Assembly: GCA_030145015.1 (NCBI GenBank)
Contig: JAQYWI010000035.1
Location: 3,697 to 37,491 of the forward strand
Direction of reading: 5' to 3'
From: Desulfobacterales bacterium
GTDB lineage: Bacteria > Desulfobacterota > Desulfobacteria > Desulfobacterales > JAHEIW01
DNA length: 33,795 nucleotides
A model generated the notes under the pieces. The model ran no database searches. It was not told the origin of the DNA and saw only the letters and a list, made by a program, of their open reading frames with translations. The translations under genes were made by a program, and so were the position numbers. Positions 7,974 through 16,233 of this stretch are shown here, piece after piece; the first letter of the stretch is position 1, and each line of letters begins with the position of its first letter.

Positions 7974-8303
7974 ATATAGATCTTCAAATTTTCTACCAAA
8001 TATAATGGCATTCGGCGTGTATCCGAATGCATTGATTTTTTATTTAGATATGATAAGCATAAATACCGGGGGACATCATCAATAAAAAACTTCGACTATA
8101 ATCGATAATGGTTGTGTTCACAGTTCTTTACGATATTATCGGGATTAACTGCGATCTAAAATGAGCGTTTCAAATTTAAAAAATGGGGAACATTTTTTAT
8201 TCTTAAGGAATTCCATCGTTTTAATTTTTTAAATTTGAAACGCTCAATTTAGGTACGATATATTGACCTTCGTTATAAACCCCAAACCTAAAAAGGAGGA
8301 ATT
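7974..8303. other. intergenic region upstream of tctC
   Basis: No gene is visible. The main structure is a long perfect hairpin at 8163-8245. Otherwise the DNA is AT-rich. The promoter of the transporter operon should lie here, but I cannot place -35 and -10 boxes with confidence. Confidence 0.55.
8163..8245. repeat. 22-bp perfect inverted repeat around a 39-nt loop
   Basis: Arms at 8163-8184 and 8224-8245 are exact reverse complements (GAGCGTTTCAAATTTAAAAA and two further bases). The structure ends about 58 nt before the tctC start codon. Its size and A/T-rich arms resemble a miniature inverted-repeat element. It could also terminate read-through from the gene upstream or influence tctC expression. 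Confidence 0.7.
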
Positions 8304-9311
8304 ATGAAAGTACACCGTATTTTTGTGATTGTGGCCCTGTGTATCGTACTGGCGGCCCCGATTTGCGCAACAGCGGAAACCTGGAAGCCGTCCAAACCTA
8401 TTAAACTGATTGTCCCCTGGGGCGCCGGTGGTTCCACCGATCAGGTGACCCGGGTGTGTGCCGGTGAACTGGAAGAAGCGCTGGGCCAGAAAATTGTGGT
8501 TGTAAACCAACCGGGAGCTTCCGGATCGATCGGGACCAAAAATACGCTTGATGCCCCCCGTGACGGGTATACCTGGACCTCCGGCGCGGCCAAGGATTTG
8601 GGAACCTATCAGGTGCTGGGTATGATCGACACCAGCATCCGTGACTGGAACCTGTTTCTGAACATATCCCTGCCCCAGGTGGTCGCCGTGCGGTCGGACT
8701 CCCCCTATAAATCATTTGATGATCTTCTGGCGGCCTTTAAAGCCAAACCCGGCAAAATTACGGTTTCCTCCGCCGGCATCAATTCGGCCGGTCATTCCGG
8801 AATCGAAACGATCAAAAAGTATACCGGAATTTCCTACAAGCACATCACCTATGATGGCGGAAATCCGGCCGTGATCGCCGTCGTCGCCGGTGAAGCCGAG
8901 GTGGTCACCCAGCTGTCTTCGGAAGAAACCGATATGCTCAAAGCCGGGAAACTGCGGGCCCTGGCCGTGCTGGATGACAACCCGCTCAACATCAAAGGTT
9001 ACGGGACCGTGCCGCCGATCACCAAATGGATCCCCGAATTCAAGGGCGCTCCGATTTATTTCGGTGTCTTTGTACCCAAAGGCGTTCCGGATGATGTTAT
9101 TCAAACGCTGGGAAATGCCTGGGACAAGGTGATCCTAAAATCCGAACGGCTCAAAGAATATGCCGCCGGCCGGGGGGCGGTCTTTGCACCTTCCTGGGGA
9201 GCTGAAGCCCAGAAGCGGGCTTTTCCCAAGATTCAGGAAGACGCCTGGTTAAAGTGGGATAGCGGCAAGGCCAAAGTCCAACCGGACAAAATCGGTATTC
9301 CCAAGCCTTAA
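8304..9311 (+). CDS. tctC: TctC-family periplasmic substrate-binding protein
   Basis: A 335-residue exported binding protein of a tripartite tricarboxylate transporter. A signal peptide covers about residues 1-24 (MKVHRIFVIVALCIVLAAP, cleavage near CATAET). The mature start WKPSKPIKLIVPWGAGGSTD is the hallmark family N-terminus; VVVNQPGASGSIGT and the later GHSGIETI and YDGGNPAVIAVVAGE blocks also fit. Family length is about 320-335. AAAAAGGAGGAATT precedes the ATG. It is first in the order tctC-tctB-tctA and is separated from tctB by a strong intrinsic terminator, which would let the binding protein be made in excess. Family ligands are carboxylates (citrate, dicarboxylates, terephthalate, sugar acids). 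The uronate genes downstream suggest, but do not prove, a uronate or aldonate ligand. Confidence 0.95.
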   Translation: MKVHRIFVIVALCIVLAAPICATAETWKPSKPIKLIVPWGAGGSTDQVTRVCAGELEEALGQKIVVVNQPGASGSIGTKNTLDAPRDGYTWTSGAAKDLGTYQVLGMIDTSIRDWNLFLNISLPQVVAVRSDSPYKSFDDLLAAFKAKPGKITVSSAGINSAGHSGIETIKKYTGISYKHITYDGGNPAVIAVVAGEAEVVTQLSSEETDMLKAGKLRALAVLDDNPLNIKGYGTVPPITKWIPEFKGAPIYFGVFVPKGVPDDVIQTLGNAWDKVILKSERLKEYAAGRGAVFAPSWGAEAQKRAFPKIQEDAWLKWDSGKAKVQPDKIGIPKP

Positions 9312-9331
9312 ATCTGTGCTATGCACGCTTG

Positions 9332-9368
9332 CGGCAGGATGCCGTACCGGCATCCTGCCGAATTTTTT
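9332..9368 (+). terminator. intrinsic terminator between tctC and tctB
   Basis: A perfect 13-bp stem, CGGCAGGATGCCG-tac-CGGCATCCTGCCG, is followed at once by AATTTTTT. It lies 21 nt after the tctC stop and about 25 nt before tctB. As a partial terminator inside the operon it would raise the binding-protein to membrane-component ratio. Confidence 0.9.
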
Positions 9369-9393
9369 AACTCGATCCCGCCGGAGAAATTGA

Positions 9394-9909
9394 ATGAAAC
9401 CGGAAAACATGCCCAAGGCCGATTTCGTGGTCTCCATACTGCTGATGGGCTTTGGCGTCTGGATTGTCCTTCATTCCCTCCAAATGCCGCGGTTTAAAGA
9501 ACTCAATGCCGATCCCATGTCGGTGCCCGGCATCGTGCCCGGGATTCTCGGAACCGTAATCTTCATTTTGAGTCTGATCGTGTTCATCCGGTCCCTGGCC
9601 CGCCGAGGTTATCGACTGGGGCTCAACCGGCAAACACTCAAGAATTTCTTCCAGGAGACATCCTCGCAACGCATGCTTCTGACGATATGTGTATGCATCG
9701 TCTACGGAATCTTTATGGTCGGAAGCATGAACTATTACCCGGCAACATTTATCTTTGTCCTGGTGTTTATCATCCTTTTTCAATTCCGCGGTGCGCAGGA
9801 CGCCGGCGCCCGGGGAAAGATGTTGATGTTCGCAGTCCTGCAGGCTTTGTTGGCCGCCGGGATTGTGGGAGCGGTGTTTCGTTATCTGTTTCTGGTGGAT
9901 CTGCCGTGA
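9394..9909 (+). CDS. tctB: TctB-family small membrane subunit
   Basis: A 171-residue membrane protein in the position and size range of TctB. About four hydrophobic segments are visible: residues about 10-30, 50-68, 92-110 and 115-160 with a break. The early FKELNADPMSVPGIVPGILG stretch is typical of TctB, where a proline/glycine loop follows helix one. The ATG at 9394 has a GGAG sequence upstream. It lies between tctC and tctA, with a 25-nt gap to the next start. TctB sequences diverge quickly, so the call rests on topology, the loop motif and gene order together. Confidence 0.9.
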   Translation: MKPENMPKADFVVSILLMGFGVWIVLHSLQMPRFKELNADPMSVPGIVPGILGTVIFILSLIVFIRSLARRGYRLGLNRQTLKNFFQETSSQRMLLTICVCIVYGIFMVGSMNYYPATFIFVLVFIILFQFRGAQDAGARGKMLMFAVLQALLAAGIVGAVFRYLFLVDLP

Positions 9910-9934
9910 AGGCAGTGATTTGATGGGGTAAACC

Positions 9935-11479
9935 ATGATTGACGGGTTTTTGATGTTTTCTAAAGCCTTGTGGGGATTCGTGGCACTAAATCCGGTGATG
10001 ATTTTGTACGTGCTGGGCGCAACCCAGTTAGGCATCATTGTCGGAATGCTGCCCGGGCTCACGGCAACCATGGGGGTCGCATTGATGACCACCCTGACCT
10101 TTAAAATGGAGCCGGATTCGGCGGTTTTGATCCTGGTGTGCATGTATGTGGGCGCTATTTATGGCGGCAGCCGCAGTGCGATCCTGCTCAATATCCCCGG
10201 TACACCGGCCAATGCCGCCACGGCGGTGGACGGATACCCGCTGGCGCGTCAGGGGCTGGCCGGTAAAGCCATCGGTATCGCCACAACGGGTTCTTTTCTG
10301 GGGTCCGTCATCGGTTTGTTGCTGCTGGCCTTTTTTACGCCGCTGATCGGCAATTTTGCCCTCAAGTTTAAATCGTTTGAATTTTTCTGGCTGGCCATTT
10401 TCGGTATCGTTATCTGCGGTAATTTAACCGCGCCCAAAGACCCTTTAAAGGGGTGGATTGCGGGCTTTCTGGGCCTGATTGTGGCCACCATCGGAATGGA
10501 GCCCTATCATGCCTACCAGCGTTTCTCTTTCGGCTACATGGATTTATCCGGCGGGATTCACCTGATTCCGGCCATGGTGGGGGCTTTCGGATTCGCCGAA
10601 ATCATCTCCGTGATGAAGCAACCCAAAATGGAAGTGGTCAAGGGCAAGATCGACCGCATTTTTCCGCGCTACAAGGACATCCGCAAATACGGGCGCACGA
10701 TCATCCGTTCCGGGCTCGTCGGTACATTCATCGGCGCGATCCCGGGCGTCGGCGAGGACATCGCCGCCTGGACATCTTACGATCTTGCTAAAAATTCGAG
10801 CAAGGAAGCCGAACAATTCGGCAAAGGCAGCGTCGAAGGCTTGCTGGCCGCCGAAACCGGAAACAATTCAGCCGTGGCAGGTGCAATGATTCCGGTGCTT
10901 TCACTGGCGATTCCCGGGTCGGCCCCTGCCGCCGTCCTTCTGGCGGCCATGTTTATTCACGGCGTGCGTCCCGGGCCGCTGATCATGATTGAATTTCCCG
11001 AATTTGTCTATCAGGTGGTGGCCATGGTGCTGCTGGCCACGATAGCGATGTTTGTCCTGGGTCTGTCTATGGTCAGACCGCTGGTAAAGGTGCTGGCCAT
11101 TCGCAGGTCCAGGCTGATGCCGGTGGTATTCGTGCTCTGCGTGATCGGATCCTATGCGATTCAGGCCCGGCTGTTTGACATCGGTGTTATGGTCGTTTTC
11201 GGTATCATCGGTTATTTTATGCGGGAGATGGATTACCCGATCGCACCGATGGTGCTCGGCATTATTCTCGGAACCATTCTGGATAAAAACCTGATCCGCT
11301 CGTTGATCATATCCGAGGGCAATCCGTTGTTTTTTTTCGAGAGTCCGATTTCACTGATTATTGCCACGGTGACGCTCTTCACGTTTTTTAGCCGTACCCG
11401 GTGGTTTAAAGCCCTGAAGTCGAAAATCAGTGATACCGTCAAATATAAGATCTTGCGGATGAACAATCCGTCCTTGTAA
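9935..11479 (+). CDS. tctA: TctA-family large permease subunit
   Basis: A 514-residue integral membrane protein of the TctA family (usually about 500 residues), the transport channel of the tripartite tricarboxylate system. Seen: the conserved GIIVGMLPGLTATMGVALM motif near residue 30-50, YVGAIYGGSRSAILLNIPGTPANAATAVDGYP, which is the family signature with its glycine-rich hairpin, and the mirror motif in the second half (GAIPGVGEDIAAW, then GNNSAVAGAMIPVLSLAIPGSAPAAVLLAAM). About 11-12 hydrophobic segments. It closes the transporter operon. An inverted repeat with TTGAATATTG-type arms follows the gene. Confidence 0.96.
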   Translation: MIDGFLMFSKALWGFVALNPVMILYVLGATQLGIIVGMLPGLTATMGVALMTTLTFKMEPDSAVLILVCMYVGAIYGGSRSAILLNIPGTPANAATAVDGYPLARQGLAGKAIGIATTGSFLGSVIGLLLLAFFTPLIGNFALKFKSFEFFWLAIFGIVICGNLTAPKDPLKGWIAGFLGLIVATIGMEPYHAYQRFSFGYMDLSGGIHLIPAMVGAFGFAEIISVMKQPKMEVVKGKIDRIFPRYKDIRKYGRTIIRSGLVGTFIGAIPGVGEDIAAWTSYDLAKNSSKEAEQFGKGSVEGLLAAETGNNSAVAGAMIPVLSLAIPGSAPAAVLLAAMFIHGVRPGPLIMIEFPEFVYQVVAMVLLATIAMFVLGLSMVRPLVKVLAIRRSRLMPVVFVLCVIGSYAIQARLFDIGVMVVFGIIGYFMREMDYPIAPMVLGIILGTILDKNLIRSLIISEGNPLFFFESPISLIIATVTLFTFFSRTRWFKALKSKISDTVKYKILRMNNPSL

Positions 11480-11488
11480 TTGAAGAAT

Positions 11489-11622
11489 GAATATTGAATA
11501 TTGACTATTTAAGGATGAAAGTCATTAAATTAACGAATGAATAATGACAATTGAACGTTTGTGGTCCGCCTCCGGTGAATTAAAATCGACAGAATACATT
11601 CAATCGACAATATTCAATATTC
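11489..11622. repeat. inverted repeat of TTGAATATTGAATATTG type
   Basis: Arms at 11489-11505 and 11606-11622 are 17 bases long and complementary except for one position. They span almost the whole gap between tctA and the first oxidoreductase gene. The form suggests a miniature inverted-repeat element. Its position means any transcript running from tctA into the oxidoreductases would carry it. Confidence 0.6.
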
Positions 11623-11649
11623 AATTATCAATTGAAAGGGACTTACCTC

Positions 11650-12942
11650 ATGCATACCATTCTTATCCTCAACCCCGGTCATTTTCATGCGGCCCTTGTA
11701 TTGCGTGAATCCCATCCAGCTTTATCGCAGGATATCTATGTATACTCGGAACAGGGGCCGGACCTGGATCGATTTTTGGAAATGGTCGACGCTTTCATTA
11801 ATCGAAAAAATAATCCGGTCGACTGGCGCATCCATGTTTATACCGGCCCGGACTATCTCGAAAAATTGATTGAAGAAAAAAAAGGCGACATCGTCGTTAT
11901 GGCGGGTAAAAATCATACCAAAATGGAACAGATCGAAAGGCTGAATCGTGCCGGTTTTTCAGTCCTGGCGGACAAACCGTGGGTGGTTACCGCAGAAACC
12001 CTTGCGTTGCTGCAGGCAGCCCTGGAAGCTGAAAGGCCCTTGAGCATCGATATCATGACCGAACGTTTTGAAATCACGACCCTGCTTCAAAAGGATTTCC
12101 TGGCTGAAGAAGAAGTGTTCGGGACGGCCCGGGTGGATGAAGACGGCAGCCCGACCGTTTTTAAAGAAAGCATTCATCACCTTTATAAAGTCGTCAATGA
12201 TCAGCCCCTTGTACGGCCCCCGTGGCATTTTGACATCAACGTGCAAGGGGAGGGTATCGTGGATGTCACCGCCCACCTGGTCGACATGACCCACTGGATG
12301 CTGTTCCCCGGTGCGGCCGTCGACTTCCAACAGGATGTCGAACTGCTGCAGGCCCGGCGCTGGCCCACGCGGGTGCCCCTGGACAAGTTCAGCAAAATAA
12401 CGCAACTGGATCATTTTCCGGATTCGATTCAAAATGATGTAAAATCCGATGGGCTGCATTATTTCTGCAACGGTGAACTGATTTACCGCGTCAAAGAGAT
12501 CCCGGTTCACATCCGCGTGATCTGGAACCTGGAGATACCGGAGGGCGGCGGTGATATGCATGCGTCGATCATCAAAGGCACCCGATCGGATCTGATGATT
12601 CGGCAACTCCCCGAATCCGGGTTCAAGGTAGAGTTACTGATCATTCCGCGAAAAGATGCGGCCCGGGTACAAGCAGCGGTTCAGCGATGCCTGGAGCGCT
12701 GGTCGCATAAATATCCCGGACTTTCGCTGAGCTGCGAAGAAGATAAAATTTTAATCGATATTCCGGATGCGCTCAGGACCACCCATGAAGAGCATTTCTG
12801 CCAGGTACGGGACATGTACCTGGAATACCTCGCACGGGGTGCTTGTCCTCCGGAAACGCGTGCATGCCTTGCATCAAAATACACGCTGCTGGCCGAGGCC
12901 AGAAAACAGGCTCTGGCTTCCCCTTTTGATCCGCTAAAATAA
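11650..12942 (+). CDS. Gfo/Idh/MocA-type oxidoreductase with extended C-terminal domain
   Basis: A frame open from a TTG at 11632; the ATG at 11650, after GAAAGGGACTTACCTC, is the better start (430 residues). The protein has a divergent Rossmann start (HTILILNPGHFHAALVLRES) and a DKPWVVTAETL motif equivalent to the EKP signature that places the catalytic lysine. HFDINVQGEGIVDVTAHLVD lies in the substrate domain. The long C-terminal part, with WNLEIPEGGGDMHASIIKGT, matches the putative oxidoreductase C-terminal domain found in a subset of this family. Family role: NAD(P)-dependent oxidation or reduction of sugars, inositols or sugar acids. It is the first of three such genes in a row and is probably expressed with the transporter. 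The exact substrate is unknown; a sugar-acid substrate is inferred from context. Confidence 0.85.
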   Translation: MHTILILNPGHFHAALVLRESHPALSQDIYVYSEQGPDLDRFLEMVDAFINRKNNPVDWRIHVYTGPDYLEKLIEEKKGDIVVMAGKNHTKMEQIERLNRAGFSVLADKPWVVTAETLALLQAALEAERPLSIDIMTERFEITTLLQKDFLAEEEVFGTARVDEDGSPTVFKESIHHLYKVVNDQPLVRPPWHFDINVQGEGIVDVTAHLVDMTHWMLFPGAAVDFQQDVELLQARRWPTRVPLDKFSKITQLDHFPDSIQNDVKSDGLHYFCNGELIYRVKEIPVHIRVIWNLEIPEGGGDMHASIIKGTRSDLMIRQLPESGFKVELLIIPRKDAARVQAAVQRCLERWSHKYPGLSLSCEEDKILIDIPDALRTTHEEHFCQVRDMYLEYLARGACPPETRACLASKYTLLAEARKQALASPFDPLK

Positions 12943-12975
12943 GCGCGCGGCATTAACTCAGAAAAGGAGGGCTTA

Positions 12976-14076
12976 ATGGCAAAAAAAGGCGGTTATGGAT
13001 TTGGTATTGTCGGTTGCGGCATGGTGGCCGATTTTCACGCCCAGGCCATCGCGGCGATGAAAGGGGGTCACCTTGCGTGCGTATTTTCACGCCAAAGGGC
13101 CAATGCCCAACGGGTGGCAAAAAAATATGCCTGTGCGGCCTACGCGGATTACAAAACATTCCTGGCACACCCCGGACTGGATATTGTAACCATCGCGACG
13201 CCCAGCGGCGCCCATTTAGAACCGATTGAAAAGGCGGCTGCCGCCGGCAAACACATTGCCTGCGAAAAGCCGTTAGAGGTCAGCCTGGAGCGCGTGGATA
13301 AAATAATCGCGGCCTGCCGCAAGCACAGGGTCATGCTGGCCGGCATTTTCCAGCGCCGCTTCAACGAAGCCACGCAGGTTTTTAAGAAAGCGATGGATGG
13401 CGGTCGTCTGGGTAAAATTACCCTGGCAGATGCGTACATCAAGTGGTATCGCACCCAGGCGTATTACGACAGCGGTTACTGGCGCGGCACCTGGAAACTG
13501 GACGGTGGCGGTGCGCTGATGAATCAGTCCATTCATACCATTGACCTGCTCTACTATCTGGCCGGAGAGGTGAAATGGGTGTGTGCTTTTGCCGATCGTG
13601 CCATCCACAATCGCATTGAAACGGAAGACAACGCGGTTGCGATTCTGAAGTTTAAAAACGGCGCCATGGGCGTCATCGAAGGCTCGACCTGCTGCTACTC
13701 GCCGACAGGACATCCGGCGGAAGTTCACATCTGCGGATCGGAGGGGTCCATTTTTATGCGGGACAACAGTTTTACGGTCTGGGACTTTAAACGGCGCCGA
13801 TCCAACGATAATAAAATCATGCAAAAGTTCTCCGCCCAACCGGGCGGCGCGGGTGTCGGTGCGGCTGATCCGGCGGCGATTGACTATGTACCCCACCGGA
13901 AGAATTTCGAAGACATGGTCAAAGCCCTTAAAAAAGGGGGCAAACCGCTGGTGGACGGTGCGGAAGGGCGCAAGTCCGTTGAAATTATTTTGGCAATTTA
14001 CCGCTCGGCGCTGACGGGCGGCAAACCGGTCCGGCTGCCGCTCAAAAGAACGCCGATCCGCAGGGCGTTTCGATAA
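12976..14076 (+). CDS. Gfo/Idh/MocA family oxidoreductase
   Basis: A 366-residue cytosolic dehydrogenase of typical family length. Seen: the dinucleotide-binding motif YGFGIVGCGMVADFHAQAI, ATPSGAHLEPIEKAAAAGKHIACEKPLEVS with the EKP catalytic lysine, and GRLGKITLADAYIKWYR. GGALMNQSIHTIDLLYYLAG contributes the histidine/aspartate pair (HxxD) used in catalysis, and NAVAILKFKNGAMGVIEGST is the standard C-terminal sheet. A strong AAAAGGAGG site precedes the ATG, 33 nt after the previous gene, so the two are co-transcribed. The substrate is probably a cyclic polyol or (keto)sugar acid; context points to uronates. Its 3' side is followed by an unusual chain of hairpins. Confidence 0.94.
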   Translation: MAKKGGYGFGIVGCGMVADFHAQAIAAMKGGHLACVFSRQRANAQRVAKKYACAAYADYKTFLAHPGLDIVTIATPSGAHLEPIEKAAAAGKHIACEKPLEVSLERVDKIIAACRKHRVMLAGIFQRRFNEATQVFKKAMDGGRLGKITLADAYIKWYRTQAYYDSGYWRGTWKLDGGGALMNQSIHTIDLLYYLAGEVKWVCAFADRAIHNRIETEDNAVAILKFKNGAMGVIEGSTCCYSPTGHPAEVHICGSEGSIFMRDNSFTVWDFKRRRSNDNKIMQKFSAQPGGAGVGAADPAAIDYVPHRKNFEDMVKALKKGGKPLVDGAEGRKSVEIILAIYRSALTGGKPVRLPLKRTPIRRAFR

Positions 14077-14089
14077 CGGGAGTCGCCGA

Positions 14090-14196
14090 CCACCCGCAGA
14101 GCGGGTGGCTTGGATTTTACCGCCATAGGCGGGAAAATACAAAGGCACGCTGTGCCTTAATCGGTGCAGGTGGAACCGGGTGAAATGCACCCGGTT
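14090..14196. repeat. chain of four hairpins between two oxidoreductase genes
   Basis: Four stems follow one another: CCACCCGC-aga-GCGGGTGG (14090-14108), ATTTTaCCGCC-ata-GGCGGgAAAAT with one mismatch (14114-14138), AAGGCAC-gct-GTGCCTT (14142-14158) and AACCGGGTG-aaatg-CACCCGGTT (14174-14196). Three of the four have three-base loops, like the chain at 4293-4394. No U-run follows, so this is not a simple terminator. It may protect or process the mRNA, or be a REP-like repeat module. Confidence 0.7.
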
Positions 14197-14296
14197 TGAA
14201 AACACCAAATCACCGCTGTAACCCTACCTGTTTGGGTAAAGCGCCGCATTGAAAAAGGCGCATGTATCCGACGAAGCGACAGGGAAATTACGAATA

Positions 14297-15448
14297 ATGC
14301 AAGAACACAGAGTCGGCATCATCATGAACGGTGTCACCGGCCGCATGGGGACCCATCAACATCTTTTAAGATCAATTGCGGATATTATCAAACAGGGCGG
14401 TCTTATCATAAATCCCGCCGAGGTGATCATGCCGGACCCGATTCTGGTGGGCCGCAATCCGGCTAAATTGAGAAAAATCTGTGATCTGTCCGCTGTGGAA
14501 AAATGGTCGACCGATGTGGACGCCTGTCTGGGAGATTCGAATTACCCTGTTTATTTTGATTCGCAAACAACCGCGCTCCGAGCGCAGAGCGTTCGCAAGG
14601 CCATAAAGGCCGCCAAGCACATCTACTGCGAAAAACCGGTCGCCACCGACACGGAAACCGCCCTGGAACTTTATAAATCCTGCCGGGATGCCGGATTAAA
14701 AAATGGGGTGGTTCAGGACAAACTGTGGCTGCCGGGAATAATCAAGCTCAAAGGCCTGATCGAAAACGAATTCTTCGGGAAAATTCTCAGCGTGCGCGGG
14801 GAGTTCGGCTACTGGGTCTTTGAGGGTCACAGCATTGCTGCCCAGCGCCCCTCCTGGAATTATCGCAAGGAGGATGAAGGCGGCATAATTTTCGACATGA
14901 TGCCCCACTGGCGTTACATACTCGATAATCTCTTCGGAAACGTTAAAGCCGTTTCCTGTTTTGCCGCCACGCATATTCCGGAACGCATTGATGAAAGCGG
15001 AAAGCCGTACCCGTGTACGGCCGAAGATGCCGCCTACGCCACTTTTGAATTGGAAGGCGGCGTGATTGCCCATTTTAACTCCTCGTGGGTTACACGGGTG
15101 CGGCGCGATGATCTGCTGACCCTGCAGGTGGACGGCACCAAAGGCTCTGCCCTGGTCGGGTTGCACGGATGTTACATTCAGGATTACGACAACACGCCCA
15201 AACCCGTATGGAATCCCGATATCGCGCAGAAAACCAGCTATCTCGACGATTGGTCCGCAGTGCCCGACCAGGAAGAATACGAAAACGCGTTCAGGGCCGA
15301 GTGGGCGCTTTTTCTGCGGCACGTGGTGCTCGACGCGCCTTTCCAATGGAACCTATTGGACGGGGCCAAAGGCGTGCAGCTGGCGGAAAAAGCCACTGAA
15401 TCATGGAAGCAGAAATGCTGGGTGGAGGTGCCGGCGCTGGCGGTCTGA
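14297..15448 (+). CDS. Gfo/Idh/MocA family oxidoreductase
   Basis: The frame extends up to a TTG at 14249, but the ATG at 14297 follows AGGGAA at suitable spacing and directly opens the Rossmann fold, giving 383 residues. Seen: VGIIMNGVTGRMGTHQH as the cofactor-binding loop (a variant with NGVTGRMG), AIKAAKHIYCEKPVATDTETAL with the EKP lysine, GGIIFDMMPHWRYILDNLFG providing the histidine motif, and a C-terminal beta-sheet. Third in the oxidoreductase series. It differs from the second mainly in its long cofactor loop and an acidic, tryptophan-rich C-terminal region (DWSAVPDQEEYENAFRAEW). Probably a sugar-acid or sugar dehydrogenase; substrate not deducible. It ends 26 nt from the convergent nucleotidyltransferase gene. 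Confidence 0.92.
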   Translation: MQEHRVGIIMNGVTGRMGTHQHLLRSIADIIKQGGLIINPAEVIMPDPILVGRNPAKLRKICDLSAVEKWSTDVDACLGDSNYPVYFDSQTTALRAQSVRKAIKAAKHIYCEKPVATDTETALELYKSCRDAGLKNGVVQDKLWLPGIIKLKGLIENEFFGKILSVRGEFGYWVFEGHSIAAQRPSWNYRKEDEGGIIFDMMPHWRYILDNLFGNVKAVSCFAATHIPERIDESGKPYPCTAEDAAYATFELEGGVIAHFNSSWVTRVRRDDLLTLQVDGTKGSALVGLHGCYIQDYDNTPKPVWNPDIAQKTSYLDDWSAVPDQEEYENAFRAEWALFLRHVVLDAPFQWNLLDGAKGVQLAEKATESWKQKCWVEVPALAV

Positions 15449-15474
15449 GGTTTTGAAACCACTTCTATGGCAAA

Positions 15475-16233
15475 TTAAGTCTGTTGTTTGATTAAAGCTT
15501 CTTGCGCTTCACGGTAGGAATCGATACTACCGATATCCAGGCGGGAGGCGTTTACTTTAAAAGCATACACTTTTTCTTTGCGACTCAGAAAATCAATAAA
15601 ATAACCCGGTGCATCGTCGTTCTTTGAAGTCTGCAGGAATTCATCGAGTCTCGGCCAGACGGTGGGCTGCAGAAAATACAGCGGCGGACAAAACCACCTG
15701 GACACCGGGTGCTTTGGTTTTTCATGCAGCCGCAACACGCGGTTCTCTTTTCCCAGGGCCAGCACACCGGTTTTAATCAGCTGGTTTGCATTGGTCTCGG
15801 GCAGCGCAACCACATAGTGGCGCGGCCCTATCAGAAAATCCCGCCATAATGGCTCGAGTCTAAAACGAAAAATATTATCCCCTCCGGAAACCAGGACCTT
15901 CGAGGGCTCGGCGATTTGTTTGAAAACAAAGCGGAGATCGGCCGCCGCCCCCAAACGGTTGGCATTGTCGGTCGAGCCGTCATTGTGGATATCGAGCGTA
16001 ATTTTCTTGGATGCCATCGCAGACCGCCACTTCATCTGCCAGGCGTTGAAGTGTTCAATAAATTTGGCGTTGGTTACCACATGAATACGATTAATTTCAG
16101 ACAGGTCGATGATCTGTTCCATCAGATAATCGATCACGGGCTTTCCTGCAACCGGCAGCAGCGGTTTCGGAAAATCCGCGGTGAGCGGATACATACGGGT
16201 GGCATACCCTGCACATAGCAATACGGCAATCAC
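15475..16233 (-). CDS. sugar-1-phosphate nucleotidyltransferase
   Basis: A 252-residue cytosolic enzyme of the NTP_transferase (RmlA/GlmU-N-like) family, which makes NDP-sugars from sugar 1-phosphates. Seen: the N-terminal nucleotide-binding signature IAVLLCAGYATRMYPLTADF ending in PKPLLPVAGKPVIDYL, the VSGGDNIF metal-binding aspartate region, and a closing SRLDIGSIDSYREAQEAL. It lacks a left-handed helix domain, as expected for a short pyrophosphorylase. The start is GTG at 16233, which overlaps the TGA of the upstream kinase gene as GTGA, so the two are translationally coupled. The obvious inference is that it uses the kinase product, a uronic acid 1-phosphate or related sugar 1-phosphate, to form a nucleotide sugar. 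The sugar and nucleotide are not proven. Confidence 0.9.
   Translation of the reverse strand: MIAVLLCAGYATRMYPLTADFPKPLLPVAGKPVIDYLMEQIIDLSEINRIHVVTNAKFIEHFNAWQMKWRSAMASKKITLDIHNDGSTDNANRLGAAADLRFVFKQIAEPSKVLVSGGDNIFRFRLEPLWRDFLIGPRHYVVALPETNANQLIKTGVLALGKENRVLRLHEKPKHPVSRWFCPPLYFLQPTVWPRLDEFLQTSKNDDAPGYFIDFLSRKEKVYAFKVNASRLDIGSIDSYREAQEALIKQQT

Noticed and set aside
9367..10143. 258-codon antisense frame over tctB and the start of tctA
   Set aside because: It overlaps two genes of a canonical tctCBA operon, has no ribosome binding site and its composition (histidine- and lysine-rich) is typical of reversed coding DNA.
13273..14208. 311-codon antisense frame opposite the second oxidoreductase
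   Set aside because: It lies wholly against a strongly supported Gfo/Idh/MocA gene with the EKP and HxxD motifs. Its own translation has no recognisable domain and is the usual by-product of GC-rich codon bias.
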